The notes beneath the pieces are model-generated. The model worked only from the letters and a program-made list of their open reading frames with translations, did not search any database and had not been told where the DNA came from. A program made the position numbers and the translations under genes. DNA of 64,000 nucleotides from Deroplatys truncata (lineage: Eukaryota; Arthropoda; Insecta; Mantodea; Mantidae): positions 6,380,001 to 6,444,000 of the forward strand of contig CM060990.1 in NCBI GenBank assembly GCA_030765065.1, given 5' to 3'. Shown in pieces: positions 1 through 12,562 of the stretch; within the stretch, counting starts at the first letter, position 1; each line of letters begins with the position of its first letter.

Positions 1-237
1 GACATTACTCCGGTACTGTCACTGCTACGTATAACTGGCGCAAAACTTCTGGAATCGTGACCTTGATTGCCAACCCACCTGCCGAGCCTAGGAATGGTTT
101 ATGTTTGGCTTAATCAACGAAAGCGATATAATACCTTTGTTTACTCACAGTGCGTAACACATACAGTCTGCATAGAAAGTGTCCGCACCTTGTAAATTCG
201 AAGAGATCAGTACGTAAATAGTGCTTATTTTATATTT

Positions 238-1764
238 GTGATATTTATAACCATAGCTCCTACGTTTTCAAAGTTAAATGGTAAGGTATTACGTATTCAA
301 AGCAGGGAAATAATTGCAAATGTCCTCGACTTCATGAAGCAAGAAACAGAAATGAAGGAAGAAAATATATGTTTACCCGAGTTCCACAAAAGCCTTAAGA
401 GAGTGAAAGAAAGAGTAGCCAAAGTAACTGGTGTTTCACTGAGTTCCGTTTCCAGAGTTCTCAAAGATAAGAAAAATCATATGGATTAAAGAGTACCATT
501 TGACACACCTGTGAAGAAACATAAGGTCCCTAAACGTATTACAGAAATAGACGATTTCGACAAATGCGTCATTCGGCGCACGATTCACAATTTCTATGTG
601 TAAGAAAAAACTGAGCCAACAATAAGCAGATTGCTCATCAATCTGAAAGATGTCATAAATGTTCAAGGTGGTGCTACAAGTCTCAAATCCCGGCTATGGC
701 GCTGAATTTTGCAGTCTGATTCTAACTTTCCAAATGAGTATAATTTTATATGTACTTATATCAGCATAAATTTTCAAGATGCTGCTACAAATCTCAGAAA
801 AATTATAAAAGATTTAGGGTTCAAGTGGAAGAAAACGAAACCAAATAGGAGAGTTCTAATAGAAAAGCACGACATACGATCTCAGCTGGAAGAGTACCTT
901 ACAGAGGTGCAAATTAGAGCGTCAAACTATAGTGTATGAAGATGAGTCGTACATACACAACAGTCATACAATATCTAAAAGTTGAAGTGACGATAGCGAA
1001 TTAGGTTTCCAGGCACCTATTGCCAAAGGGCAAATACTTATTATCGTTCATGCTGTTCGTTCCAAATGCCCTTCTTTTACAAGTCGCAACAAATAACAGG
1101 AGATTTTCATCAAGAAATGAATACAGAAAATTACATGAAGTGGATCAACACCATGTTGATACCTAATATGCCTGCTGGGTCTATTCTGGTTATCGACAAT
1201 GCTTCACAATGTGGCAACACTCAAATTGACAAACAACCTACCTCAAATTCCTTGAAAGAAGAAATGAAAACCTGGTTGCTTAGGCATAATATAGCTTTTG
1301 ATGAAAGCATGAGTAAAACAAATATAACTTAGTTAAAGCCAACAACTCCCTTCTGAAGTCATAACTCATAATACTTGGCCAGATATTAATACCACATTAC
1401 ATAATGTACTTAGACTGCCACCGTATCACCCAGTTGTAAACCCAATCGAATTAATCTGGGCTGATGTCAAAAACTGGGTGGCCTGCAGAAATATCACTTT
1501 TAACTAAAAGATGTGGAGCAGTTATGTTGCCAGCGATTTGCAGAAATTGAAAGGTCAGAATGGGAAAATGTATGTCGACATGTTGAATAAATTGAGAATC
1601 ATTATTTCAAAAAATACGGAATTGCAGAAAATCAATTAGAAAAAATTCTCATCCAGGATAATGGTGTAGAAAGTAGCGACAGCAGTGATGGCGGCAATGA
1701 TGTGAGTGATTCCGCAGAAGAGGAAGGGCTGTCAGGTGTGGAAGAACTGGAGGCAGATGGTTGA
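238..1764 (+). pseudogene. Decayed IS630/Tc1-mariner-type DDE transposase
   Basis: Fragments of one transposase lie in several frames. An N-terminal helix-turn-helix part (VAKVTGVSLSSVSRVLKDKK) is at about 415-475. The catalytic core follows: a first acidic motif EDESYIH near 940, the second in VLVIDNA-like context (VIDNAS) near 1190, and the third in PYHPVVNPIELIW at about 1424-1457. A Ser/Asp/Glu-rich tail (SSDSSDGGNDVSDSAEEE) ends at 1764. The interval between the second D and the E is roughly 90 residues, far more than the 34 of classical Tc1, which matches the long-spacing DDE_3-type genes common in arthropods. Several stops and frameshifts make it dead. A short segment is duplicated inside it (641-690 and 761-800). 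I could not identify terminal inverted repeats. Family placement rests on motif order only. Confidence 0.7.
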
Positions 1765-2875
1765 CAGTGTTTTTATATTAAGGGCATTTTACAGCGGTGG
1801 ATTTAAACATACTGTATATAAGTAAAAGCTTATCGTGTAGTGCAGTGCATAACCGGTGTGCGGATATTTGACAATGACTGTCCCACGCACTCCTGCAGCA
1901 CGCAGACGACCAGTCACCACCTGATCTGGTATGTAACTCGCTTCATAGCTGTCATTAAGATTTTCACATGTCTAGAACTGTTGCGCCAGTTATACTGCTC
2001 ATATCATGTTTTAAGCGCCTAGGGTCGCGCTTGTATGAGCAAGATTTCGCCAATAAGCAGTTTAGCAACTTACGACAAGTTACGCTTCTAGTTTCTTTTA
2101 TTGCGGAAATAGTTGTTTCAAATCGTAAAATTGATACTGTAGAATTTAGCAGGTATAATAATTCAGTTGCTACAATTTCGAGTGCTACGCTTCATAATCA
2201 GTTTCATTCTTTACACTCAAACTCGCTTCTAAAGCTCAAGCTTAGATCACATTAAACTTCTCAGTAATTTAAACTGGTGTTGTCCTTTAACAATGCGCCC
2301 AGTAACACTAGAGCAACTGACGCGCGAGATAACAGAACGAGCTGCGACATTACGGCAGCAGAATCAACAACGAAGCAGGTAAAGTAAGCGACATCAAAAG
2401 TGACGAAAATCGTTAGCCATTTACTGCTTGTGATAAGCGAAAATAGGTGCAGAGGCTTCCCTAGGCACTTTTTTCTCTCCGACGTACCCATATGTGAAAT
2501 ACATGAAATATTAAAACATGAAAACCACTTTCTTTTTTTCCATCTGAATACGAGATTTGGAACGTATGAGATTACCTCAAAATGGGAAAGCCTAGCATCC
2601 CTAAGCGGAAGCTTTTTACAGATAATGCCTGACAACTCTCTTCAGCTCGAATGTAAATGTTTTACGCTTTCAGAAATAAAAATACGCAAAACCAACCGAT
2701 TGTTTTAAGGGTAAGGTAGGGAAATGGAGGCAGCAACCATCTGTGTGCTATTTCTTGAGCAAATATTCCAAACTTCTTTCGCAATGAGATGTTTGTTATA
2801 ATATGCCTTAAAGTACGCAAAATATTATACTTAAACTAGAGAGTCGTGCTGCCCATCTATAAACAAAAGGTACAA
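1765..2875. other. Non-coding interval
   Basis: AT-rich sequence between two transposase fossils. The open frames here are short and show no family motif. No RNA gene or repeat recognised. Confidence 0.5.
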
Positions 2876-3840
2876 TGTACGTAAAAAGTATACAGAGTGT
2901 AACAAAAATGTACGGCACAAATTACAACACACTTTCCTCACACGTAGACGAAGAAATTATGCTATATGAACATGGGTCTGGAAACGCTTTGTTTCCATGT
3001 TACAACTCATTAATCATGGGAAACACAAATGAACAGAACGTTACAATCTTGGGGAACATGCACTCTTGTTTACGTCTGGTTGCGTTGTCATTATCGTAGG
3101 TGCACCGGCAGTGTTTTGTTTTACATGTGCATGCTGCCATGCGTCTTACGTTATTGCTTGTTTACAGGTAACATAAACTGTTCCGGTGAGCAGCACGACC
3201 TTGGCAAGCACACGGGTTACTACGTACTAGTAGAGTTGATCACAGACTTGGCTCGTGCAATGGCAGTGTACACAAATGCAGAGATGGCAGATTCCCATTT
3301 GATGTATGGATTAGCACACGGCAATGGTGCTTGCGCTCAGTTTGTACCAGGAGAGATTTCCAGGACGTTTGAAGCCATTGATCGTCTTAGGGAACATGGG
3401 TGACCGGGGGAGGCGTAGAAGGACGAAGACACCGCAACGGGAGGCGGCAGTTGACGACGACCCTAGAGTCAGTACAACATGACTGTCTGGCGAGTGTTAC
3501 ACGAGGTCCGGCTGTATCCATGCCATTCACAGCGTGTGCATGCACTATCAGCAGCTGATTTTCTTGCACGGGTACGCTTCTGCGAATGGCTTATGCAACA
3601 AAGCGTCAACTTTAATTTTAGTGCAACGGTGCTGTTCACAGATGGGGCGTCGTTTCAACGAAATCAGATTGTAAATTATCACAATCGGCAAGTATGTGCT
3701 GACATCAACCCTCACGCAACTGTTGAAATCAAAAAATATTTTCTGTCAATGTTTGGGTCGGCATTGTTGGAGACTGTTTGGAAGTGCCTCAAATTCTTCC
3801 ATCCAGGCTCAACGGACAAAGTTACCATGATTTCGTGAAT
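2876..3840 (+). pseudogene. Mariner-family transposase fossil (DD41D-like), 3' truncated
   Basis: The coding part begins at ATG 3259 with MAVYTNAEMADSHLMYG, the typical start of this insect mariner group. It continues in shifted frames through the second helix-turn-helix (TVWRVLHEVRLYPCHSQRV, 3482-3538) to the first catalytic motif VLFTDGASF, where D is kept but the usual E/A context is changed. It ends near NVWVGIVGDCL and SYHDFVN at about 3745-3840, before the second and third catalytic residues. Upstream, ATGAACATGGGTCTGGAAAC at about 2966-2985 matches the inner inverted-repeat motif of the better-preserved copy at 62.6-64.0 kb, so the left end is probably near 2876. The 3' half and right inverted repeat are missing. 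Inactive. Confidence 0.7.
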
Positions 3841-4870
3841 TGAGTTTTATTTATGGATGCTCTTTAACTACTATGGTTCCTAGGGTACCATTCTATATTA
3901 GGCGTGAAACACCGGAAAGTTTGCTCAGGGTCCACTTTACCAGACTTGAGGTTCTTTTACGTGCAGTAAATCTACGACACGGGACCACCGGCGTTACTTC
4001 CCTTCCGAAGGAAGCCATGCCAAGGATTTTTACGGTTCTTCTACAAAGTTCTAAATGACCGATAACATGTTTCTAATTATTTTTAATTGTATTTTACATA
4101 CTGCGCTTCCGCATTATTTCAAAATAGTCTTTAAGGAAGGTTTTACGTTTAAGTTCATACAATCGAAGTTAAACTTATCTTCGGCCAAAATCTCTCGTTT
4201 GGAGGAAATTTTAACATTTCTCCCACTATAAAGCTGTTCTTACTACCGAGGATGCAATCTTATATATGCACTAGAATCTTGGTGGGAGGAGTGCAGTTTC
4301 CTATAGAATGCGTACATCATTACTTTGTATGGTCATATTAAATGAATTCCAAAGTAAATCTACTGTTGTTTTTAAATCTGGTTATGTTTTTATATTCTGC
4401 GGACAATATTCTTGTAACCCGCTGCTGAATGGTGTGTAACTATCATCAATGCGCTACTGGAAAATGATAAAAGAACATCAAGGAATTGACTGAGAAATAC
4501 CGTATAGTATAAGACGTTACTAGAGGTGGTCTAAGGCGCTGCGTTATTAATGACTGCGGAGTCAAACCATACTGGCGAAAATGTTGTCGCAAGAGCTTTG
4601 TCAGCAAGCCAGGATGAGGAAAGTCACATGACTTCGGAGACGGAACAGTGGAACTACCTGAACCTGGATGGTTATACCGGAGACTTGAACATGTTGGACA
4701 AAAAGTTTCAGCAGTGCATCGATATCGGTGCTATTGATCGTCACACTGTACAATCAGCCACTGAGGAACGACACGGTGACCGTAGGGTACATTAGATGAA
4801 ATGCCGCCTAGGGATTATCTGCTAGGACAACCACAAATGCTTTACAAGAGGATGGTCTATCAACAGCGTG
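3841..4870. other. Non-coding interval
   Basis: No family motif seen. The 81-codon open frame at 4550-4795 is acidic and Thr/Ser-rich, resembles nothing I know, and lacks supporting context. Confidence 0.45.
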
Positions 4871-4879
4871 CTGCTAGCG

Positions 4880-5440
4880 AGACTTCTAGTTACACCTCAG
4901 CATCGCCTTTCTAGCGCCTTTCTAGAGAGTCACATAAAGGGAAGAATAGCCAAGTGTTGTGTTCAGTGATGAGACCCTGTTTTAACAGTGATCGTCATGT
5001 GAATATTCAGCATGGGCTTGGTGAACAGCATCTTCCACAGCGTAGCGACACCCAGAAGCAATTCCTGGAATAATGATTTGGACAGCCATGCTTCTGTGTG
5101 CTAATACGTGGAACACTGACCAGTGCACTATACATCCAGCCGCTTTCTGCTACCATTTTTGCAGATAAATGTGCCATTTCAGCAGGAGGATGTCTGCCAC
5201 ATTTCACGCAAAGCAACGTGTTCGACCCTGGCTTCCCTGGCCGGCCCGATTACCCATTCTGCATGTGTGAACTTAGCCTGGCCCAATCTCCTGCAACATT
5301 AACGATTCTTGTCCAGCTAAGCCAACAAGTGCAATGTGAACGAAAGTGCATTCTGCTGGATGATATATGTCCTGCAGGATTGTTTACATGCAAGAAATGC
5401 TACCCGAATTGTTGCTAGACGAGGGCATGCAAGTACTGAA
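4880..5440 (+). pseudogene. Highly decayed Tc1-like transposase
   Basis: Only a frame-hopping trace remains. An SDE-like first catalytic block is near 4960-4985 (VVFSDET). A block resembling PGIMIWTAM sits near 5065-5090. GTLTSALYIQPL lies near 5105-5140, followed by a degraded PHF region and a PGFPGRPDYP stretch (5225-5255) where Tc1 proteins have WPARSPDLSPIE. VQLSQQVQ and an ARRGHAST tail end near 5440. The block order matches Tc1 DD34E proteins, but all catalytic context is eroded, so this is an old copy. Identification is by pattern of spaced motifs and is moderate. Confidence 0.5.
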
Positions 5441-7940
5441 ACATCTCAGATTGGTAGGAGAATATCCTTGTGCAAGCGATCATGTGCGATTTTCTACCTG
5501 TTGTGTCAGTCAAGATGTTTTTTTCATTTTTCAGTATTGTGTATCCCGACATTGTATACAAATGAATATGTAGCTATAAATGGCTTTGAGTATTGTGCTA
5601 TTTTTAAAACTATAACGTAATACGTTATTCTTAGTTTAAACGCACAAATTTCATAATCTCCTAAGTTTTTGTTATGTCCACAGGGGGATGAATATTTGGT
5701 AAGAATGTTTATGAATTGGAACTCTTCCAATTGGGTTAATGAAGTTTTCAGCCTGCGCATCTGTCCTGACAGAACTCAAATGTTGAACGGAAGAGCACAT
5801 GGGGTAGACAAAAATATATAGGTACTGTGTGCTGCTGATGCACATGAACGCGTACTCCGAAGAATAAACTCTAGAATTTTAAGTCTTACAACCCCTCAAT
5901 TGCCGCATATCTACGCGCTAACAAATATGACGTTTACTACAGTAATAAAATGAATTATTGATCAAGGGTGATGTCGGGCGCAACGCGGCAGAAGTTTGGC
6001 GCCGTATCGAAATAAGCGCTTGCAGTTTTCATCTTTACACACATTTTCGGCAACATTGGAGCTGCTTTCAGTTATACGCAGCTCTCTACTGAGGAGCAGC
6101 TCTCTACCTGCAGTTCTATAAAAATCCCTGCTTTTAGTGTAGGATAAAATCTGCATTTTTTAAGTCAAAAGCCTCGGTCCTTTGGGGGCAATAAAATACA
6201 ATATATCTGTAGGACAGAGTAATGCAGGAAGGAATCAAATCGAAGCCATTTGCTAAGCAGTATTAACGTGAGGGGAGAAATTGATCTTAGATGCGAAACC
6301 ACTGCATGTAGATGCCGGTCATCCTTCAAGAAGCTATCATGAGCAATCCTGCTTAACATTTTCATCCCTTCTGTCGGAACGCTACTTTCTTTCGTGATCA
6401 TCTGCGATTCGGTTTATTCTCCTTTCGTGACGTCTGTGCTTTAATATATAATGTAGGTTTTCTAAACCACCATTGTTGGACTTGTGATCTGTTTAGGCTC
6501 TTTTTGGGCGGGGACAGAGGTACAAACACAATTTTGGATTTTGCGGTTTGCACAATTAAGCACCCGTGTATTTAAGCATCATACACAGGTTACTTGTCTC
6601 ATCTAAATATGCCCTGCTGATTGTCAAAATAGCGCCTTTTGACTTTCTATGAATGCAGGGTGGATAAACAGGACCTGCACCGTGCAACGCTTTGCCGCAA
6701 AAGTCAGTAAAAGTCATATCAGCATTAATTAGAAACAGCAAACTTATCAGCAGACACAAGTAATATAAGCGCGTGGTCCCAAATTGATTAGAAACCACTC
6801 ATCATATGGCAAACAGTTGATGTCTATTAATCACCGCGTGGTCGTCTATCGTGTGAAATGTTTCAAATTAAGAGGACATATGGATCAAATTGCACAACAA
6901 ACAGACAGCTAAATATTGAATTTTACTACTGCAACTATTGGTAGAGTTGTCAGACGCGACATTTTGCCATATTCACACTTGTCACAATATTATGGCTTTT
7001 CAGAAACCTACGTTATGAACAAACAAACGAATGAATATATATATATATATATGTAATGTGTGTGTGGAACAATTTCTCAATTAATATTTCAGAGAAGTAT
7101 ATGTATAATTTGTGCACATATTCATTAAGCCATATCTAATAAATCCCCGAAGGCAAAATACTAATACAACAATGTTTGCTTTTATTCGTTTTTCCATTTA
7201 CAACGCCAGAGTTAAGACCATGGGCGTTTTGTTTCTTCTATTGTCAACAAAATAATTAAAATAAATTCCGCACCGTTATGCAAAAGCACCAAACATAATT
7301 CAGATAATATATCTGGGTAGTTATATACAACATGAACATATAGTCAGCACATTGTGAGAAAACGATTCGTGTTAAACAGAAGCTACTCAATTTTAATGAT
7401 ATTAGTTAATTTGCTATGAGAAACTTCAACTATTAATGAAAGCTGGGCAATGGTTAAATGAAAGACAGGTAACGCGATGTTCGGTGCAATGGAATCCATA
7501 ATAATGATTGCGTTCTTGAATTTACAATCAGAGAAAAATCTGCATTATTAAATAATGATTAAATCATCTGTAGAATTACATTTCCTCGTAGCTAATTGCT
7601 TCAGGAAATAGTCCTAAAAGTTTGAAAGTCATACAGCATGAAAAAAGAGCCTTTAAATTTGTGAGGCATGTATATTTTATACACACTTAAATGTTAACGC
7701 CCACATGGGAATAATTTAAGAAAAGCTTCTCCAGAAAGGTTCCAAAGAATATTTACATGATTCTGCATTCACATTTTCGTGAACACCTTGCTCACATGTC
7801 CCCTTTAAGGAATTCTCCAAAAGACGAACTCTAGCCCAGAAAGAGTACAGTGAGTAAAAAAACTATTGGAATAATTTGCAATTCTAAGTTATTTTCTCAA
7901 TAACCTAATTATATAAGATTTGGAGCTTCCACGGCGATGA
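5441..7940. other. Non-coding interval
   Basis: 2.5 kb of AT-rich sequence. It contains a short (TA)n at about 7037-7052. Open frames here are short and lack family motifs. Nothing else supported. Confidence 0.5.
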
Positions 7941-7946
7941 TTGTTT

Positions 7947-8037
7947 ATTAGGACTTCTCGGGTTACCAGCCGTGTGATGTTGATAGTCGTTCGAGCGACT
8001 TTATCATCACACGGCTGGTAACCCGAGAAGTCCTAAT
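7947..8037. repeat. 33-bp-arm palindrome (fold-back/MITE-like)
   Basis: 7947-7979 and 8005-8037 are exact reverse complements over 33 bp (arm begins ATTAGGACTTCTCGGG and ends GCCGTGTGATG). The 25-bp loop itself contains a 5-bp hairpin (AGTCG ... CGACT). The flanking GTT/AAC extends the symmetry with one mismatch. It could be a minimal fold-back element or paired transposon ends. No coding capacity. Confidence 0.9.
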
Positions 8038-8162
8038 CAACATAATTTATAATCAGAAATCATACAAATGATTTATAATGCCTAACAAGCTATTCACAAA
8101 CAATAAAAATACAAAATAACATTTATTTTCTGATATCTTTAAGGCCACAAATATAAAACTAT

Positions 8163-9420
8163 AAACAATTACATATTTCTGTGCAAAATAAATCTTGGGA
8201 CACCCGAAGAAAAGCAGTCGATCTGTTCCACCAAACCAGAAGTTTCAATACCTTGTTGGATTTCCTCTGCGTTTTATGACCTCCCTCCTGCTGCTTACGA
8301 GTTTAGCAGTATATGCAGCTGAATTTTGGCCCAGTCTTCACCGAGTCTCCTTTTCAAATGCTCCTTTGAAGATATTAGCTGGCTGCGGTCTCTAGTATCC
8401 AATTTATTCCATAAATTCTCGATAGGATTTAAGTCCAGTGATTGCGGAGGTGGATGAAGGATATGTGGACAGTTGTAGAGTAGCCATTCTTGCACAACCC
8501 CGAAAGTATGTTTGGAGTCATTATCTTCATGGAACTTAAAAAGTAGCACTGATACCAATACCAGTCCTGCGTAGGTTCTTCTTCAGAATTTCATTTTACC
8601 CATTTTCCCTTGATGAAAACCAATTCTCCAACTCCAGATGCCGCTATGCAACCCCAGACCATCACACTCCCACCACCATCTTTTACAGTAGGTGTAACAT
8701 TTACTTTTTTCCATTTCCGTATTAGGTTTCCTCCAGATCATCGTTCTTCCATCTGATCCGAAAACGTTAAGTTTGCATTCATCTGCAAAAAGAAAGTTCC
8801 CCCCACCAGTTTTCTTCTTTATGAATTGACTCCTTTGCATATTTTAGCCTTTTCCTTCTGTTTTTTATTTATTTATTTACGTAGGGCTTCTTCCTGGCCA
8901 CACGACCATGGAATCCCTTCCTTTTCAGTACATTCCTAATCATTTGGAGGGGGGGTTACTTTCTTGCCAGTAGTATAGTCCACCTCGGCACACAGTTTGG
9001 GGGCACTCAATTTAGGATATTTTATCACATTCCTAACAATATTTGTTTCCTCTCGGTCAGTAAATGCTTCTGGACGACCAGTTTGAGGTATCAAGTCGAT
9101 TCTGTTCTCATTTACGTATCTTTTAATTGTATTTCCAACTGTATTTTTCATCATTTTTAACATATCGCAATCACTCGGTAACTGTTACCTTTTTCATAAT
9201 GAACGATGAGGAGTTGCCTTTGCTCAAAGGTCGTATTCTTACCTCTACGCCCCATTCTTGTGTAACTGAACTGTTTGTTTTGATTACATATGTAAGACTG
9301 TTTACTACCCATAGCTAGACCTGTTGTGCCTCCCCGCAATGAGCATTTAAAACGCATAATAGGGCCTACAAAATGAAGTGTCCCAATATTTATTTTATCT
9401 AAAGTTATGTGAATATTCGA
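8163..9420 (-). mobile_element. Tc1-type transposon with partial inverted repeats
   Basis: Surrounds the transposase remnant at 8298-9255. AAATAAATCTTGGGACAC near 8186-8203 and its inverted counterpart GTGTCCCAATATTTATTTTA at about 9379-9397 form inner inverted repeats with one mismatch. Outer ends and a TA duplication could not be fixed with certainty. A similar TGTCCCAATAAT block recurs near 10700, suggesting another end of the same family. Confidence 0.6.
8298..9255 (-). pseudogene. Tc1-like DD34E transposase, frameshifted
   Basis: The start is taken at MGRRGKNTTFEQRQLL (ATG at 9255), the usual opening of these proteins. The helix-turn-helix domain follows in a second frame (NTIKRYVNENR, GRPEAFTDREE, 9160-8960). 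The catalytic core then comes: a FLFADECKLNVFGSDGR block with the first D (about 8790-8745), HEDNDSKHT with the second D (about 8530), and SLDLNPIENLW with the third residue E (about 8430-8400). Exactly 34 residues separate the second D from the E, so this is a DD34E protein. At about 318 codons it is close to the family's usual 330-350. At least two frameshifts break it. The catalytic triad itself is retained. Confidence 0.8.
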
Positions 9421-9555
9421 ATATACAGTTGTTATAGTTAATACAATAAGACGTATAACAACCATAAATCCATTTACCGAGATTACTGGGATTGCAGAAA
9501 GCAATAGAAACGAAATCATGATTTTCAGTTTCAGGTTTCAGATATACGGCTAAAA

Positions 9556-9966
9556 TACAGAGAGAGCCAAAAAACTACGAACCGGTTGCGCGGTGTTTTT
9601 CCTGTCCCCGTCCTCGGCGCTCGTTGCCGTCTGCCGCTATCATAGAAAGGCGCAGACGAAACCATACAATATTTTTAAAACTACCTTTATAGGCTTTACT
9701 TACCAACTTTATGAAAGGAGATGCTGAAACTGGCCACCGTCGTTGTCCATACATTTTTGGCACCTCTTTAGGAAACTATCCATCTCTCGCCGTAGTTCAC
9801 GTTGAGAAAGCTGGCAATTTCCTGGCAGATATTTTGTTTTAATTCTTCCAGGGTGTGTGGGTTTGTCTTGTACACTTTGTTTTAAGTTATCCCAGAGATG
9901 CAAATCGCAGAGGGTTAAGTAGGGGGACTGATGGAGCCACAAATCTCTACTAATAATTCTGTCCTG
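9556..9966 (-). pseudogene. Mariner-like transposase C-terminal end (inverted partner 1)
   Basis: Minus-strand C-terminus ending in CMDNDGGQFQHLLS. It keeps SPYLTLCDLHLWDNLK where the functional family has SPDLNPCDFNLWSNLK, so this copy has lost the proline-aspartate context. It is the reverse complement of the segment at 10264-10681 at roughly 85-90% identity, judged by eye, and includes the common 3' end AGAGCCAAAAAACTACG. No N-terminal half is present. Confidence 0.75.
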
Positions 9967-10263
9967 TCTGCACGATTTGCAGAAAGATTTCCAGGTGTAC
10001 AAGTTACAGGCGTACAGCAATTCACGAACTTTACAATAAATTTCAGGCCACAGGAAGTGTTGAGGCTAAGAAATCTTAAAAGACGGCGAAAGAGTTATAG
10101 GGGCATTTTTTTTCGAGTTAATAGTTGAAGCCCGTGCATACGAGAATACAATTTTGCCCCGTTTTTAGAGAGTAAGGCAGGGAGCGTGATTTTGCCTTTT
10201 TTCAACAAGAGTCTGCAACAGCTCATACGCCAATATTTCGATGACAACAATTGAAAATGTGTT

Positions 10264-10681
10264 TGCGGACAGAATTACTACTAAGAGATTTGTGGGCCCC
10301 TCGGTCCCCCGACCTAAACCCCTGCGATTTCAATCTCTGGAGTAACTTAAAACATGAAGTGTACAAGACAAACCCACACACCCTGGAAGAATTAAAACAA
10401 AATATCCACCTGGAAATTGCCAGCATTTCTCATCGTGAACTACGGCGAGTGATGGATAGTCTCCTAGGGAGGTGCCAAAAATGTATGGACAACGATGGTG
10501 GCCAGTTTCAGCATCTCCTTTCATAAAGTTGGTAAGTAAAGCCTTTAAAGGTAGTTTTAAAAATGTTGTATGGTTTCATCCGCGCCTTTCTATGATAGCG
10601 GCAGACGGCAACGAACGCCGGGGACGCGGAGAGGAAAAACACTGCGCAACCGGTACGTAGTTTTTTGGCTCTCCCTGTAGA
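10264..10681 (+). pseudogene. Mariner-like transposase C-terminal end (inverted partner 2)
   Basis: An open frame runs to the stop after CMDNDGGQFQHLLS at 10526. It contains APRSPDLNPCDFNLWSNLK, the third-catalytic-residue block of a mariner-group transposase, with D in NPCDF. The element's 3' end GTAGTTTTTTGGCTCTCC follows at 10656-10673. Together with 9556-9966 it forms an inverted pair around a 297-bp spacer. Both copies are 5'-truncated at nearly the same point. Confidence 0.75.
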
Positions 10682-10689
10682 AGGGATAC

Positions 10690-12562
10690 TGTTGGGTGTC
10701 CCAATAATTTTTTTGCTCAATATACAAAAGCACGAATCACAAACTGGCGTTCTGTTATTACAGTAATTTGGTCATCTCATGCTCTATCTCGGCCCACCTA
10801 TAGCGTAGCGTTGAGCAACGTTTGGAGATTGTCAACAATACTCTCATTAGAGGTTTTCTTCGACGTAGTAAAATACTGAAATGAAGTTACAGTTGTGCCA
10901 ACTATACAATGTTCATTAACTACATGGACTAATGAAGAAAGCTTTGTCGATTCCGTTTCACTCTATACGTGACTACGCGGGAAACAAATGACCTCCGCAA
11001 AGTGTGTTTTGTAATGCCGTAGGAATTTGCAGTGTGAAACGTTAGCAAAGAAACAAATGCTACGGAAGTCATAAACACTGTCGGAATACGCAGCCGTCAT
11101 TGGTTGAAACATATCGTTCCATGCCGTTTCATTGGTACAAAGTAATAGGAGGTACTATGTGAAATCACAAAAATTGACAAGAAGTTAGAAGCAGGAATTT
11201 TATATACACATGTTATGCTCACCAAAACCACTTACGAGCTCATTTCTCAGACGAATGCTACGCGAAGCTTAAGGGGATCGGGGAAACTTATTGTCGCCCT
11301 TTATTTCTTCGCATGTATTATTTTCTAATTAAACTAAATGCAGTAACATCTCCCGTTTATGGGGATATCCTTAAATATGGTAACCGGACGTTTTCTAACT
11401 AATTCTGCGTAACTCTACGCTCCTATAACGCTTCCAAATCCCGCTTGCAGATTTTTCCCCCCTTTCACTTTCCGAATGGGAAATGAGTAAAAGTCGCTGT
11501 GAAAGGCGTAACCATTTAAAAGCGTCATTATAAATACGTGTTATACCTAACTGATCAGTAGAAGACAAAACATGCTAACCTCCCTAACAACTCTAACCCT
11601 AGAAACAAAAATGCACGCCCACTATTATAAACGCGAATGTGTACTTAACACCTTAAGATTTTTAAACGCAATTCTGCTACCACGTTTTTAAAATATTAAT
11701 ATTTAATCTTTACCGATAAGATAGAAGTAGGTACTGCAGGCAGGACTAGGATATGCAGCAAGAGCGGAAAATCAGAATTAAATATGGATCAATCAGTTGT
11801 ATATAAAGTTACTGATGAGAGACTTATAAGGATCTGGACCACTGCTATACGGCACTGTTGGCGCCCTCTGAATTGTAATTGTGAACGTCTTCCTTGATTA
11901 CGCTTGGTTTTGATCTGAAGATAAACCTACTTTTCATGCAAATATTCTGCCGTTTTAAAAAAAAACATAGGATATTAATAAAATACTTAATTTCCTTACT
12001 TCTAGCGGCAGCAAACTAAACATGTGTATAGTACGTCGCTTCCATTAAGCACAAGTCATTGCGAAGTTCGATAGTGTGTCAAAATGCTCTGCTATCGAGA
12101 TTACAGAATGCAAATTTTTAAACTGTGTTTCTTCGAGAAGTAAATATTAGCAAGAGTCCTCAAAAAGAAAACAAAATACAAAGGAATGACTGGAAAAGAC
12201 ATGTATGAGAATTAGAGGTGTTTTCAATTCTCTTCATTAATGTAGACTAAATCTAAGCGAGAGGGGCCATTTTTCTTTTAAATAGTTTTTTGTCATTCGT
12301 TGCGACTGAGAGAGAACATTTGTGCCAGCTCATAATGTGGATACAAACTACCATTGAACGACAGGGTAAATACATGACACTTAGGACAAAGAACATTTTA
12401 CCAAAAATTCTAACATGCTAATCATAAGTATTTCATACGTTTTATGTTATATGAATTATGTTATTGAGTGACATATTTTGCAGTTAATGGCTAAAAGCCA
12501 TTGTCAGTATTACCGGAACATCTAAATCAAATCAAAAAGCTTTGGACTCGCAGATTTGTATT
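10690..12562. other. Non-coding interval
   Basis: No coding signal. A Tc-like end motif (GGTGTCCCAATAAT) lies near 10695-10710. A small perfect hairpin ATGGCTAAAAGCCAT is near 12487-12501. Confidence 0.5.

Noticed and set aside
4550..4795. 81-codon acidic open frame as a small gene
   Set aside because: No recognised family, no splice or promoter context, and adjacent to a Tc1 fossil; chance cannot be excluded.
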